From JBNKFV01 sp050289485 (GTDB taxonomy: Bacteria; Pseudomonadota; Gammaproteobacteria; Pseudomonadales; Cellvibrionaceae), in the NCBI GenBank assembly GCA_050289485.1, contig JBNKFV010000004.1, positions 1 through 64,000 on the forward strand: a DNA stretch of 64,000 nucleotides. The letters are read 5' to 3'. Of this stretch, positions 1 through 9,302 are shown piece after piece. Each line of letters starts with the position of its first letter. The stretch's first letter is position 1. The notes beneath the pieces are model-generated. The model saw only the letters and a program-made list of their open reading frames with translations. It did no database searches and was not told where the DNA came from. Made by a program: the position numbers and the translations under genes.

Positions 1-30
1 CGGCATTCTAACCAGCTGAACTACCGGTCC
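1..30 (-). tRNA. tRNA-Asp, 5' part only
   Basis: The reverse complement starts GGACCGG-TA-GTTCAGCTGGTTAGAATGCCGG: acceptor strand, D arm and start of the anticodon stem. This is the pattern of gammaproteobacterial tRNA-Asp. The anticodon lies beyond the window edge, so the identity rests on the D-arm and acceptor sequence only. It is co-oriented with the tRNA-Val at 66-141 and lies downstream of it, so the two are probably cotranscribed. Confidence 0.75.
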
Positions 31-65
31 GCAAATACTTACTAAACAGTTCAGCATTTAGTAAG

Positions 66-141
66 TGGTGGGTGGTACAGGGATCGAACCTGTGACCCTC
101 GCCTTGTAAGGGCGATGCTCTCCCAGCTGAGCTAACCACCC
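66..141 (-). tRNA. tRNA-Val (anticodon UAC)
   Basis: The reverse complement gives a complete 76-nt cloverleaf: acceptor GGGTGGT, D arm AGCTCAGCTGGGAGAGC, anticodon loop TTACAAG flanked by CGCCC/GGCGA, T arm with GGTTCGATCC, and an encoded CCA end. The anticodon TAC reads valine GUA codons. It is the first gene of a minus-strand tRNA cluster that continues with tRNA-Asp. Confidence 0.97.
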
Positions 142-260
142 CCTTGCTAGGTGGGGCGTATCTTAATGAAATAATTTGCCTCGTCAATGTTTTTTTCTAT
201 TAAATTCAAAAGCGTACGTGTTTGTATAAAACCTGTTCAGGTGGTCTTATTAAGGGAGGC

Positions 261-269
261 TGATATAAT
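261..269 (+). promoter_or_regulatory. Candidate extended -10 promoter for ccmHI
   Basis: TGATATAAT fits the extended -10 consensus TGnTATAAT exactly. There is no good -35 hexamer at 16-18 nt, as is usual for extended -10 promoters. A start near 276 would leave a leader of about 30 nt before the ATG at 307. It lies downstream of the longest possible ccmH start (187) and so argues against that start. Confidence 0.45.
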
Positions 270-306
270 CGCCAGAATTTTTCCCACGCATGGCCAAGTT
301 GTTGCA

Positions 307-870
307 ATGATGAAAACACAAGGCGTTACCCCCAACCAGTTCTCTCTTCGGCTTCTTTGCTCAGTGGCTGTGCTGCTGCTGAGTATACAGTCGCTATTTG
401 CCGTTGCCGCGATCGATGTATACGAGTTTGATTCGGAGCAAACCCGTGAGCGCTACCTGCATTTTATTGATGAGCTGCGCTGCCCTAAGTGCCAGAACCA
501 GAATCTTGCGGGCTCTGATTCGGCTATTGCCGCCGATTTGCGTCGCGAACTGCACCGTTTGCTGGAGGAGGGAAAGTCGGATGATGAGATCGTCGACTTT
601 ATGGTGTCGCGTTACGGTGAGTACATTCTTTATAACCCTCGCGTAACGCCGTCTACGTATTTGCTTTGGTATGGCCCGCTGGCAATGTTGGCCTTGGGGG
701 TTGTGGTTCTTATTTTGGTGGTGCGAGCGCGGCGCCGTACGCGAGCAGAGCAAGCTGCAGCAAGTGAGGGGCCAACCCTTAATGCGAGTGAGCAGGCGCG
801 GTTAGCCGCGCTGCTGGAGGCTAGTAAAGCGAATAGTGATGGTTCACCGGCAGAGGAGCCGAAGTCATGA
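307..870 (+). CDS. ccmH: Cytochrome c-type biogenesis protein CcmH
   Basis: CcmH is the membrane-anchored periplasmic thiol oxidoreductase of System I cytochrome c maturation. It keeps the apocytochrome CXXCH thiols reduced for heme ligation. The 187-aa product has an N-terminal hydrophobic signal/anchor (about residues 13-32), the family motif LRCPKCQNQNL with the redox CXXC, a helical bundle ending in the GEYILYNPR-type motif, and a C-terminal membrane helix followed by a basic tail. I chose the ATG at 307 because a promoter-like -10 lies at 264-269 and the upstream extension (from 187) has no family character. It overlaps ccmI by 4 nt (ATGA). The usual upstream ccmE, ccmF and ccmG are absent; a tRNA pair lies there instead. 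Confidence 0.93.
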   Translation: MMKTQGVTPNQFSLRLLCSVAVLLLSIQSLFAVAAIDVYEFDSEQTRERYLHFIDELRCPKCQNQNLAGSDSAIAADLRRELHRLLEEGKSDDEIVDFMVSRYGEYILYNPRVTPSTYLLWYGPLAMLALGVVVLILVVRARRRTRAEQAAASEGPTLNASEQARLAALLEASKANSDGSPAEEPKS

Positions 871-2201
871 CAATGCCGGTTTTAGGGTTTATCGCACTGA
901 GTCTATTGGGGATATTGTTTGTGGTGTGGCCCTTATTAAGGGGGTGGCGCACGTCGCGACAGGTAGCGGTGGCCGAGGTAGATCGTCAGGCCGAAAACGT
1001 GGCCCTGTATCGAGACCACTTAACTGAGCTGGAACAATCCAAAGCGGATGGCCGTATTGATAGCGAGCAGTTTGAGCAGCTAAAAGGCGAGTTAGATCGC
1101 AATCTGTTGGAAGAAGTGCCCGCCATGAATGCGGGGCAAGGGGTCGATACGCCTCGTTCGCGCCGCTTGGTGGTGGGTATTTTGGTGGTAGTGGCGCTGC
1201 TGTTGCCGCTTTCCAGCTGGATGTTCTACAACGAGCTGGGGGCTGACGATGCTATCGCGTTGGTAGCCATTCAGGAGCAATTATCACAGTTGGGGCACGA
1301 CACACGGGCTGCCCAGCAGCAGGGGGCTGCCAATGCTGAAGCGTTGGGCAAAAAGCTGCTTGAGCTGCAGCAAGAATATGTTCAGCGTTTGCGCCAGCAT
1401 TTGAGTAAGCATCCCGACGATGTACAAAACTGGTATTTGTTGGCCCGCAGAGAAATGATGCTGCAAAACTATCCTGCGGCGGTATCGGCTTACGAACAAA
1501 TTCTCAAGCAAGATCCGCAAGCCGTGCAGATTATGGCGGAGCAGGCGCAGGCGCTGTTTTTGGCGAATGGCAACCGGGTGACCGAGCCGGTAATGGCGCT
1601 GGTTAGCAAAACACTACAGCAAGATGCACAAAATGTAACGGCGTTGGGCTTGGCGGGTATTGGGGCTTTCGAAACTGAAGAGTACGCTCAGGCGATTGAT
1701 TTCTGGCAGCGGGCGATTGCTGGTATGGGGCCTGACTCTGCCGGTGCATTGGCACTCAAGAGTGGTATTGAACGGGCCAAAAACCTGCTGGGCGATGCCG
1801 GTGAGGCTGTTGCCAATGCCGAGGGCGCGGAGGAGTCGTCGCAGGTCGATGCCGACGGGGCCAGTGTGGTGGTCAATGTGGCACTGGCGGATGGAGTGGC
1901 GGTAGACAGCAACGATACTGTATTTGTGTACGCGCGCGCCTGGCAGGGTCCCAAAATGCCGCTCGCGATTGCCAAAATTCGCGTGGCAGACCTGCCAACG
2001 CAAATCACGCTTACCGAAGCGATGGCCATGATGCCCCGTATGACGATTGCCACCGTGCCGCAACTTGAGCTGGTGGCTCGGGTCTCCAAGGATGGTTCGC
2101 CACAGACCAGGCCGGGCGATTGGCAAGCCGCAAAAGGGCCTGTTGTGCTGAAAGATCTGACGGGGCCTGTGCCGCTGGTTATTTCCTCACAAGTGCAGTG
2201 A
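867..2201 (+). CDS. ccmI: Cytochrome c biogenesis protein CcmI (TPR apocytochrome chaperone)
   Basis: CcmI delivers apocytochrome c to the CcmF/CcmH heme ligation complex. The 444-aa protein has an N-terminal membrane helix (about residues 4-22), a short cytoplasmic coiled segment rich in E/Q/L, a second membrane helix near residues 95-117, then a periplasmic TPR region (about 165-310; WYLLARREMMLQNYPAAVSAYEQ and following repeats) and a C-terminal beta-rich domain (about 330-444). This is the full CcmI layout. Its start overlaps the ccmH stop, indicating translational coupling. No terminator is apparent before smc, 197 bp downstream. Confidence 0.92.
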   Translation: MTMPVLGFIALSLLGILFVVWPLLRGWRTSRQVAVAEVDRQAENVALYRDHLTELEQSKADGRIDSEQFEQLKGELDRNLLEEVPAMNAGQGVDTPRSRRLVVGILVVVALLLPLSSWMFYNELGADDAIALVAIQEQLSQLGHDTRAAQQQGAANAEALGKKLLELQQEYVQRLRQHLSKHPDDVQNWYLLARREMMLQNYPAAVSAYEQILKQDPQAVQIMAEQAQALFLANGNRVTEPVMALVSKTLQQDAQNVTALGLAGIGAFETEEYAQAIDFWQRAIAGMGPDSAGALALKSGIERAKNLLGDAGEAVANAEGAEESSQVDADGASVVVNVALADGVAVDSNDTVFVYARAWQGPKMPLAIAKIRVADLPTQITLTEAMAMMPRMTIATVPQLELVARVSKDGSPQTRPGDWQAAKGPVVLKDLTGPVPLVISSQVQ

Positions 2202-2398
2202 TTGATTGCCCCTGTTCCGGTTGTTAACAAAGGGTAATAAACCCGCTGCCAACTGGGTGTAAAGCACCGGTGGAGTGTGTAGAATTCGGCTTTTATCTGA
2301 ACGGGTGGCAGATGTTTGGCAGTGCTGCAGGATGGCACGATCTGTCTATTAAAAATACAACAAAAACAATTTGTTATAGAACTAAGTGAATGTAATTT

Positions 2399-5300
2399 AT
2401 GCGGCTTAAGTGCATTAAACTTGCGGGGTTCAAATCGTTTGTTGATCCCACCACCGTACACTTTCCCAGCAACCTGAGTGCCGTGGTTGGCCCTAATGGT
2501 TGTGGTAAATCCAATATTATTGATGCGGTGCGTTGGGTAATGGGTGAATCGTCGGCAAAAAACCTGCGCGGCGAGTCGATGACAGACGTTATCTTCAATG
2601 GTTCTGGCGGCCGTAAACCCGTTGGTCAGGCGTCTATCGAACTGGTGTTCGACAACAGTGACGGTAAGTTACTGGGTGAATACGCCAGTTTCTCGGAAAT
2701 TTCCATCAAACGTAAAGTGACTCGCGACGCACAGAATTTTTATTACCTTAACGGTACCAAGTGTCGCCGCCGCGATATTACCGATATTTTTCTGGGTACC
2801 GGTCTGGGGCCGCGCAGTTATGCCATTATCGAACAGGGTATGATTTCACGCCTGATTGAGGCCAAGCCGGAAGAACTGCGGGTTTATATTGAAGAGGCTG
2901 CGGGTATATCCAAATACAAAGAGCGCCGTCGTGATACCGAAAACCGCATGCGCCGCACCATGGAAAACCTAGAGCGTTTGACCGATATTCGCGACGAGCT
3001 CGACCGGCAGTTGAGTCGCTTGGAGCGGCAGGCGCAAGCAGCCGAAAAATACAGCCTGTACAAAAAAGAAGAGCGCGAAGCGCGCGCCCAGCTGCAGGCC
3101 TTACGCTACAAAAGCCTCGATGAAAAAGCGCAGGTGATTAAAAGTCAGGTTACCGAGCTTGAATTAAAAGTAGAGGCGCTAGTAACCGATCAGGTTAATC
3201 GCGACACCAATATTGAGAAGTACCGCACGCAATTTACCGAGCTGGGTGATCGCTACAATGAAGTGCAGGGCCGTTATTACGCGCTGGGCACCGATGTGGC
3301 CAAAATTGAGCAGACTATTCAGCATGCGCAAGAGCGCACCCGCCAACTGCAAATGGATCTTGAACAAACCGACCGGGAAGCCAAAGAGGCTGATGCCCAC
3401 TTTCAGACCGACAGCGACAAAGCACAAGGTTGGGAAGCCGAGCTGATGGAAATTGAGCCAGAGCTGGAAATGGTCAAAGAAGCCGAACTTGAAGCCGCCG
3501 AACTGCTACAGCAGGCAGAAGAGGCCATGCAGGTATGGCAAACCGAGTGGGACCAATTTAACCAAACGGCCTCTGAGCCGCGCCAGCGTGCCGAAGTAGA
3601 GCAGTCAAAAATTCAGCATTTGGAACAAGTACAGTCGCGCTTGCTGGACCGTATCGACCGCCTTAAGAAAGAAAAAGAGGGGCAGGTTGCAGGTGATGTA
3701 GAAGAAGAAATTGCCCTGCTTGGCGAGCAGCTTGAAGAGTTGGGAATAGAAGTTGAAGAAAAACGTCTGCAAGTGGAGTCGTTGGGTGACGACCTTAATC
3801 GCTTGAGTGACGAGCGTGAGCAGCGTGCTTCACGTGCTGATGAGTTGAAAAGTCAGTTACAAACTCAGCGTGGTCGTCACGCCTCGCTTGAGGCATTGCA
3901 GCAAGCTGCTATGGCAGAGCAGGACGAAGCGCTGGGCCCGTGGCTGCAAAAACAAGGATTGCAAGATGCCCAGCGCGTTGCCGAAACGCTCGAAGTGTCG
4001 GCCGGTTGGGATAAAGCTGTTGAAACCGTATTGGGTTCGTCGTTGCAAGCGGTCTGTGCCAATGGTCTCGACAGTGTCAGCCAGTTTCTCGGTGAGCTGG
4101 AGCAGGGCGAACTGGTATTGCTTGATAGCCAGGCCCAGGTAGATACAACAGAGAATAGCAGAATAACTTTACCCATTTTATCAGGTTTCATTTCTAGTGC
4201 ATTGAATTTAAATGGGTTTTTAGCTGGAATTTATGCGGCAGAAACCTTGGCTGATGCACTTCAGGTACGCTCTGGCCTTAAAGGCCAGGAGTCGGTGGTT
4301 ACCCGCGATGGTATCTGGTTGGGTGGCAACTGGGTTCGCGTACTGAAAACCAAAAATGCTGCCAGCGGTGTGATTGCCCGCAAGAAAGAGCTGGAAACGC
4401 TGAGCGCATCGATTGCTGAACTGGAAGAAAAGCTGGCAGTAGAGGCCGATGCACTGGAAGCCTTGCGTGAAGATCTGCGCAGTCACGAGCAGCGCCGCGA
4501 GAGCCTGCGTCGTGAGTCGGACGCTGCCAGTAAACGCTATGCTGAGGTGAATTCTGAGCACAGTGCCAAGAAAGTGCGGGTTGAGCAGATTATCGAACGC
4601 CGCGAGCGGTTGGACAAAGAAATCAATGAGGCCAAGGAGCAATTGGCGCAAGAGGCAGAGAAACTCTCTGAATCGCGCACGGTATTGCAGGAAGCCATCG
4701 AGCATATGGAGCGCGACAGCGACCAGCGCGAGGCATTGTTAAGCCGTCGTGATGACATTCGGGCCAAGCTCGACCAGGCCCGGCAGACGGCCCGGCACAG
4801 CAAAGACCGCAGCCACGAGTTGGCCATGCGTTATCAGTCGGTTAAAACCCAACTCGACTCCATCAAAATGGCCATTGGCCGTTTGAGTGAACAAACCCAG
4901 CGTTTGCAGGACCGTCGCCAGCAGTTGCTCGATGCCTTGGGCGAAAGCCAGGATCCAGCCGAAGAACATAAGCTGGAGCTGGAAGCTTTATTGGAAAAAC
5001 GCCTCGCGGTAGAAAACGAATTAACCAGTTCGCGGGCTGCAGTGGATGCCGTAGAGCATGATTTGCGTGAAGCAGAGAAAACCCGTAACCGAATTGAGCA
5101 GGAAGTACAGGGCGTACGTGGCCAGTTGGAAAATGCCCGTTTACAGGCGCAAACGCTGGAAGTACAGCGCCAGAATCTGCGTGAACAACTTGAAGAAGAG
5201 CAGTTTGAGCTGGAAACCCTGCTCGAGACACTGCCAGAGGATTTGCAGGAGCGTGCGCTGGAAGAAGAGCTAGAGCAGCTGGCCGCACGTATCTCGCGCC

Positions 5301-5914
5301 TGGGTGCTATTAACCTGGCCGCTATTGACGAGTATAAAACCGAATCTGAGCGTAAAAATTACCTCGACAGCCAGAATGCTGATTTGCATGAGGCGCTGGA
5401 AACCCTGGAAAACGCGATTAAGAAAATCGATCGTGAGACCCGCACCCGCTTTAAGGAAACATTTGACCAGGTGAATACTGGCCTGCAAACCCTGTTTCCC
5501 AAAGTGTTTGGTGGTGGCCATGCATACCTTGAGCTGACCGGCGAAGACCTGCTGGATACCGGTATTGCCATTATGGCGCGTCCGCCAGGCAAGCGTAACA
5601 GCACCATTCACTTGTTGTCAGGTGGTGAAAAAGCGCTGACAGCCATTGCCTTGGTATTTTCGATCTTCCAGCTGAATCCTGCGCCGTTCTGTATGCTCGA
5701 CGAGGTTGACGCACCGTTGGATGATGCTAACGTGGGGCGTTACGCACGTATGGTTGAAGAAATGTCAGCCCAGGTACAGTTTATTTACATTACGCACAAC
5801 AAGATTGCGATGGAAATGGCGCATCAGCTCTTGGGTGTTACCATGCATGAACCCGGTGTTTCACGCCTTGTAACAGTGGACGTAGAAGAGGCTGCAGAAC
5901 TGGCTGCCAGTTAA
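2399..5914 (+). CDS. smc: Chromosome segregation ATPase Smc
   Basis: Smc is the coiled-coil ATPase of the bacterial condensin, which compacts and segregates the nucleoid with ScpA and ScpB (both encoded at 29888-31872). At 1171 aa it is full length. Visible parts: Walker A GPNGCGKSN (residues 32-40) followed by IIDAVRWVMGE, long heptad coiled coil (about 170-500), hinge (about 510-660), returning coiled coil (about 670-1000), ABC signature LSGGEKALTA and Walker B FCMLDEVDAPLDDANV near the C-terminus. The start ATG lies at the beginning of the conserved MRLKCIKLAGFKSF block. It is followed by zipA and ligA, a common gammaproteobacterial order. A stretch inside the hinge (4141-4240) is notably A+T-rich compared with its flanks. 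Confidence 0.98.
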   Translation: MRLKCIKLAGFKSFVDPTTVHFPSNLSAVVGPNGCGKSNIIDAVRWVMGESSAKNLRGESMTDVIFNGSGGRKPVGQASIELVFDNSDGKLLGEYASFSEISIKRKVTRDAQNFYYLNGTKCRRRDITDIFLGTGLGPRSYAIIEQGMISRLIEAKPEELRVYIEEAAGISKYKERRRDTENRMRRTMENLERLTDIRDELDRQLSRLERQAQAAEKYSLYKKEEREARAQLQALRYKSLDEKAQVIKSQVTELELKVEALVTDQVNRDTNIEKYRTQFTELGDRYNEVQGRYYALGTDVAKIEQTIQHAQERTRQLQMDLEQTDREAKEADAHFQTDSDKAQGWEAELMEIEPELEMVKEAELEAAELLQQAEEAMQVWQTEWDQFNQTASEPRQRAEVEQSKIQHLEQVQSRLLDRIDRLKKEKEGQVAGDVEEEIALLGEQLEELGIEVEEKRLQVESLGDDLNRLSDEREQRASRADELKSQLQTQRGRHASLEALQQAAMAEQDEALGPWLQKQGLQDAQRVAETLEVSAGWDKAVETVLGSSLQAVCANGLDSVSQFLGELEQGELVLLDSQAQVDTTENSRITLPILSGFISSALNLNGFLAGIYAAETLADALQVRSGLKGQESVVTRDGIWLGGNWVRVLKTKNAASGVIARKKELETLSASIAELEEKLAVEADALEALREDLRSHEQRRESLRRESDAASKRYAEVNSEHSAKKVRVEQIIERRERLDKEINEAKEQLAQEAEKLSESRTVLQEAIEHMERDSDQREALLSRRDDIRAKLDQARQTARHSKDRSHELAMRYQSVKTQLDSIKMAIGRLSEQTQRLQDRRQQLLDALGESQDPAEEHKLELEALLEKRLAVENELTSSRAAVDAVEHDLREAEKTRNRIEQEVQGVRGQLENARLQAQTLEVQRQNLREQLEEEQFELETLLETLPEDLQERALEEELEQLAARISRLGAINLAAIDEYKTESERKNYLDSQNADLHEALETLENAIKKIDRETRTRFKETFDQVNTGLQTLFPKVFGGGHAYLELTGEDLLDTGIAIMARPPGKRNSTIHLLSGGEKALTAIALVFSIFQLNPAPFCMLDEVDAPLDDANVGRYARMVEEMSAQVQFIYITHNKIAMEMAHQLLGVTMHEPGVSRLVTVDVEEAAELAAS

Positions 5915-5974
5915 GGGTGCCGGTGCTGCGTTTGTGGTAATTAGAGACAAAATTTAAAAGAGGCGAAAAGTCAG

Positions 5975-7129
5975 ATGGACTTTGCTATCAGAGAGTGGCT
6001 AACAGTCATCATAATTCTTCTGATTGTGGCGGTGATCCTCGATGGCTTGCGGCGGGTGCGTCAAGCCCGTCGCAACGGCATAAAAATGTCACTGAGCATG
6101 CATCAGGGCACAACCAAAGATGATCTCGATGTATATGGCAGTGAGCTGCCCAACGGCGGCGCCCGTGTAGTGGGGCAGCGCGACGCCAATAAAGCGGGTG
6201 AAGTGAATACCACGGTGCGCAAATCCAGCGAGCGCAAGCATTTCAAATCATCACGCCCACGGCCCCAGCCAGAGCAGCAATCATTGAATCTCGACGAAAG
6301 CGTGCCCATGCTCATGGATTCCGTTGCAGAAGAGCCCAGCACGCATACGGTGTCGCCAGACGACATTGAAGACGTGTTGTTGGCTGATTCATCGGGGCGT
6401 CGCGAGCCTACCTTTAGTGAATATGTTGAAGACGATTCTGATGAGGTGGATTCCGACCGCGGTGCCGATGCAACACTGGGTGAAGAAGCGCTGGATTTCA
6501 ATGATGAGCCTGACTATGACACGGCCTCTGACGCGGATGATACCGTTGACGACGAGGTCGATGATGAGGGCTACGACGAGGTGTATGAAGAAGACTATCC
6601 GGAAGAAAGCTATTCAGAAGAAGACTATGCCGATGATCAGGCAGAGATTGACGCTGCCGCTGAGGCGGAAGAATCTGCAACAGAACAGCCGGTGATGGAT
6701 CCAGAAGAGGTGCTGGTTATCAACGTGATGGCCAAACCCGGTACCCAATTTCGTGGCGCGGCGCTGCTTGAGGAACTGCTGGCTTGTGGCATGCGTTTTG
6801 GTGCCATGAACATTTTTCATCGGCATTTGGAAGAAGACGGTAGTGGCCCAATACTGTTCAGTCTTGCCAATATTGTTAAGCCGGGTATTTTCGATCTGGC
6901 GTCGATGGATGATTTTTACACGCCGGGTGTCAGCCTGTTTATGACGCTGCCTATCGATGCAGAGAGTCTGGCAGCTTTCGATATTATGGCGGGCGCGGCA
7001 CAGGCGCTGGCAAGTAACCTGGGTGGTGAATTAAAAGACGATAGCCGCAGTGTGCTTACTCAGCAAACCCTGGCGCACTATCGCCAACGTATTAAAGACT
7101 TTGAGCGTCGCCGGTTGTCGATGGCGTAA
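5975..7129 (+). CDS. zipA: Cell division protein ZipA
   Basis: ZipA tethers FtsZ to the cytoplasmic membrane and recruits later division proteins. The 384-aa protein has an N-terminal membrane helix (about residues 8-25, WLTVIIILLIVAVIL), a basic juxtamembrane stretch, a long charged linker, and a C-terminal FtsZ-binding domain (about 245-375, beginning EEVLVINVMAKPG and containing FDLASMDDFYTPGVSLFMTLP). The linker is unusually acidic, dominated by D and E between about residues 150 and 235, where the better-known homologues have P/Q-rich linkers. A good ribosome site (AGAGG) precedes the ATG. It follows smc by 60 bp. Confidence 0.97.
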   Translation: MDFAIREWLTVIIILLIVAVILDGLRRVRQARRNGIKMSLSMHQGTTKDDLDVYGSELPNGGARVVGQRDANKAGEVNTTVRKSSERKHFKSSRPRPQPEQQSLNLDESVPMLMDSVAEEPSTHTVSPDDIEDVLLADSSGRREPTFSEYVEDDSDEVDSDRGADATLGEEALDFNDEPDYDTASDADDTVDDEVDDEGYDEVYEEDYPEESYSEEDYADDQAEIDAAAEAEESATEQPVMDPEEVLVINVMAKPGTQFRGAALLEELLACGMRFGAMNIFHRHLEEDGSGPILFSLANIVKPGIFDLASMDDFYTPGVSLFMTLPIDAESLAAFDIMAGAAQALASNLGGELKDDSRSVLTQQTLAHYRQRIKDFERRRLSMA

Positions 7130-7160
7130 GCCTGGTAGCGTCTAGCGTGCGATGTTCCCT

Positions 7161-7200
7161 AAAAGCAAGCCCGCATCGGCTGGTTTTGCTTTTTGTATTT
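7161..7200 (+). terminator. Probable intrinsic terminator after zipA
   Basis: AAAAGCAA and TTGCTTTT can pair around an inner GCC/GGC hairpin. The right arm runs into a T-rich tail (TTTTTGTATTT). It lies 31 nt after the zipA stop and before the ligA ribosome site, so ligA may need its own promoter or depend on read-through. Confidence 0.5.
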
Positions 7201-7250
7201 CTATCGTTTGATTCATAGCGTTTGATTGATACTAAAAAGAAGGCCTCTCC

Positions 7251-9302
7251 TTGTCCTCCAGCGAAACCACGAACCTCCCTGTCGAGCAGGAAATTCAGCA
7301 GTTACGAACGCAACTGCGCCATCACAATTATCAATATTACGTATTGGATAACCCCGAGTTACCCGACGTTGATTATGACCGCCTGTTTCGCCGCCTGCAG
7401 GCGCTGGAAAGTGAGCATCCAGAGTTTTACTCGGACGACTCACCCACTCAACGGGTAGGGGCTGCGCCCCTCACAGCGTTTACCCAGGTAAGCCACGAAA
7501 TGCCCATGCTGTCGTTAGACAATGCCTTTGACGATGATGAGTTGCAGGCGTTTAACCGCCGCATACGCGAACGGCTTAACACAACCGACGACATCGAATA
7601 TGCCTGCGAACCCAAGCTCGATGGCATTGCGGTAAGCCTGTTATATCGCGATGGATTACTGGTGCGCGGCGCTACGCGTGGCGATGGCACCACCGGTGAA
7701 GACATTACGCAAAATGTAAAAACGGTGCGCTCAATACCGCTGCGATTATTGGGCGATGATTATCCCGCTATGCTGGAAGTGCGTGGCGAAATTTACATGC
7801 CCAAAGCCAGTTTTGAGGCACTGAATGATAAAGCCCGTGAAAGTGGCGACAAAGTATTTGTTAATCCGCGTAATGCGGCGGCGGGCAGTTTACGCCAGCT
7901 CGATTCCAAAATTACCGCAAGCCGTGCGTTGGAAATGTGCGCCTACAGCGTAGGCCTGGTAGAAGGCGGTGAACTGCCCGAACGCCACAGTGATATGCTG
8001 GCTGCTCTCAATCGCTGGGGCTTTCGCATTAACTCGCAGATGCGTGTGGCTACCAACCTTCAAGGTTGTATCGATTATTACCAGCATTTGGGCGAGATAC
8101 GCAATGATTTACCCTACGAAATCGATGGCATTGTGTACAAGGTGAACAGCCTGCGTCTACAGGATCGCTTGGGGTTTGTATCGCGGGCCCCCCGCTGGGC
8201 CATTGCGTATAAATTTCCCGCTCAGGAAATGGCCACCACCCTGCGTGACGTGGAGTTTCAGGTAGGCCGAACTGGCGCGGTAACCCCGGTTGCACGCCTG
8301 GAGCCTGTGTTTGTCGGTGGGGTAACCGTATCAAATGCCACATTGCATAATCGCGATGAGATCGAGCGTTTGGGCGTTCAGATTGGCGATAGGGTAGTGA
8401 TTCGCCGAGCCGGTGAGGTGATTCCCCAGGTGGTATCGGTGGTTGTGAGTGAGCGCCCGGCTGATGCCAGGCCGGTCGTGTTTCCTGAGGCTTGCCCAGT
8501 CTGCGGCTCACCCGTTGAAACGGTGCCTGGCGAGGCGGTGGCACGTTGCAGTGGTGGCTTGATTTGCGCGGCCCAGGCAAAAGAGGCCATTAAACATTTT
8601 GCCTCACGTAAAGCGATGGATATTGATGGGCTGGGTGACAAGCTGGTGGAGCAGCTGGTGGATGAAGGCCTGATCAAGCATGTGTCGGATCTCTTCAGTT
8701 TGCGTGCCGAGCAATTGGTGTTGCTAGAGCGGATGGGTGAGAAGTCTGCCACCAATTTGATCGAGGCGATCGAAAAAAGTAAAACCACTACCTTAGAACG
8801 GTTTATTTATGCGTTGGGGATTCGTGAAGTGGGCGAGGCCACCGCGCGTAATCTGGTGCGTAATTTCGGCAGTTTAGACAAGCTGATGGAGGCCGATGAG
8901 GCTGCTTTAACCGAGGTAAATGATATTGGCCCGGTGGTGGCCCATTTTATTGTGGAGTTCTTTTCTATCGATCATAATCGCGAGGAACTCGACAAACTGG
9001 TAGTGGCAGGGGTGAACTGGCCTGCACCGGTGGCTACGCAGGGGGCAGAACCATTGCAAGGGCAAACCTTTGTATTAACCGGTACACTGGAAACCCTATC
9101 GCGCAATGAGGCGAAAGGTTATCTGCTGAATCTGGGCGCCAATGTGGCGGGTAGTGTGTCGGCAAAAACCCATTGCGTGGTAGCAGGGCCGGGGGCTGGC
9201 TCAAAACTCAAAAAAGCCGAAGAGCTGGGGATCGAGACCATGGACGAACAAGGTTTGCTCGAACTCCTCAGCCAGCATGGAGTGAACGTTGCAGGATCAT
9301 AG
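7251..9302 (+). CDS. ligA: NAD-dependent DNA ligase LigA
   Basis: LigA seals 5'-phosphate/3'-OH nicks using NAD+ and is essential in replication and repair. The 683-aa product is standard length. In order: domain Ia (HHNYQYYVLDNPELPDVDYD), adenylation domain with the nucleotidyl-lysine motif CEPKLDGIA (lysine about residue 122), OB fold (about 320-400, VGRTGAVTPVARLEPV), four-cysteine zinc finger (CPVC...C...C, about 408-433), HhH repeats (about 440-580) and a C-terminal BRCT domain (about 595-675). The start is TTG at 7251, with GAAGG about 8 nt upstream and the family N-terminus directly after; no ATG is better placed. Confidence 0.97.
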   Translation: MSSSETTNLPVEQEIQQLRTQLRHHNYQYYVLDNPELPDVDYDRLFRRLQALESEHPEFYSDDSPTQRVGAAPLTAFTQVSHEMPMLSLDNAFDDDELQAFNRRIRERLNTTDDIEYACEPKLDGIAVSLLYRDGLLVRGATRGDGTTGEDITQNVKTVRSIPLRLLGDDYPAMLEVRGEIYMPKASFEALNDKARESGDKVFVNPRNAAAGSLRQLDSKITASRALEMCAYSVGLVEGGELPERHSDMLAALNRWGFRINSQMRVATNLQGCIDYYQHLGEIRNDLPYEIDGIVYKVNSLRLQDRLGFVSRAPRWAIAYKFPAQEMATTLRDVEFQVGRTGAVTPVARLEPVFVGGVTVSNATLHNRDEIERLGVQIGDRVVIRRAGEVIPQVVSVVVSERPADARPVVFPEACPVCGSPVETVPGEAVARCSGGLICAAQAKEAIKHFASRKAMDIDGLGDKLVEQLVDEGLIKHVSDLFSLRAEQLVLLERMGEKSATNLIEAIEKSKTTTLERFIYALGIREVGEATARNLVRNFGSLDKLMEADEAALTEVNDIGPVVAHFIVEFFSIDHNREELDKLVVAGVNWPAPVATQGAEPLQGQTFVLTGTLETLSRNEAKGYLLNLGANVAGSVSAKTHCVVAGPGAGSKLKKAEELGIETMDEQGLLELLSQHGVNVAGS

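Noticed and set aside
187..306. Upstream extension of CcmH
   Set aside because: The extension spans the candidate promoter at 261-269 and has no CcmH character.
1614..2461. Minus-strand frames of 170 and 257 codons opposite ccmI
   Set aside because: They are antisense to conserved CcmI; the amino-acid content is atypical and no ribosome site is seen.
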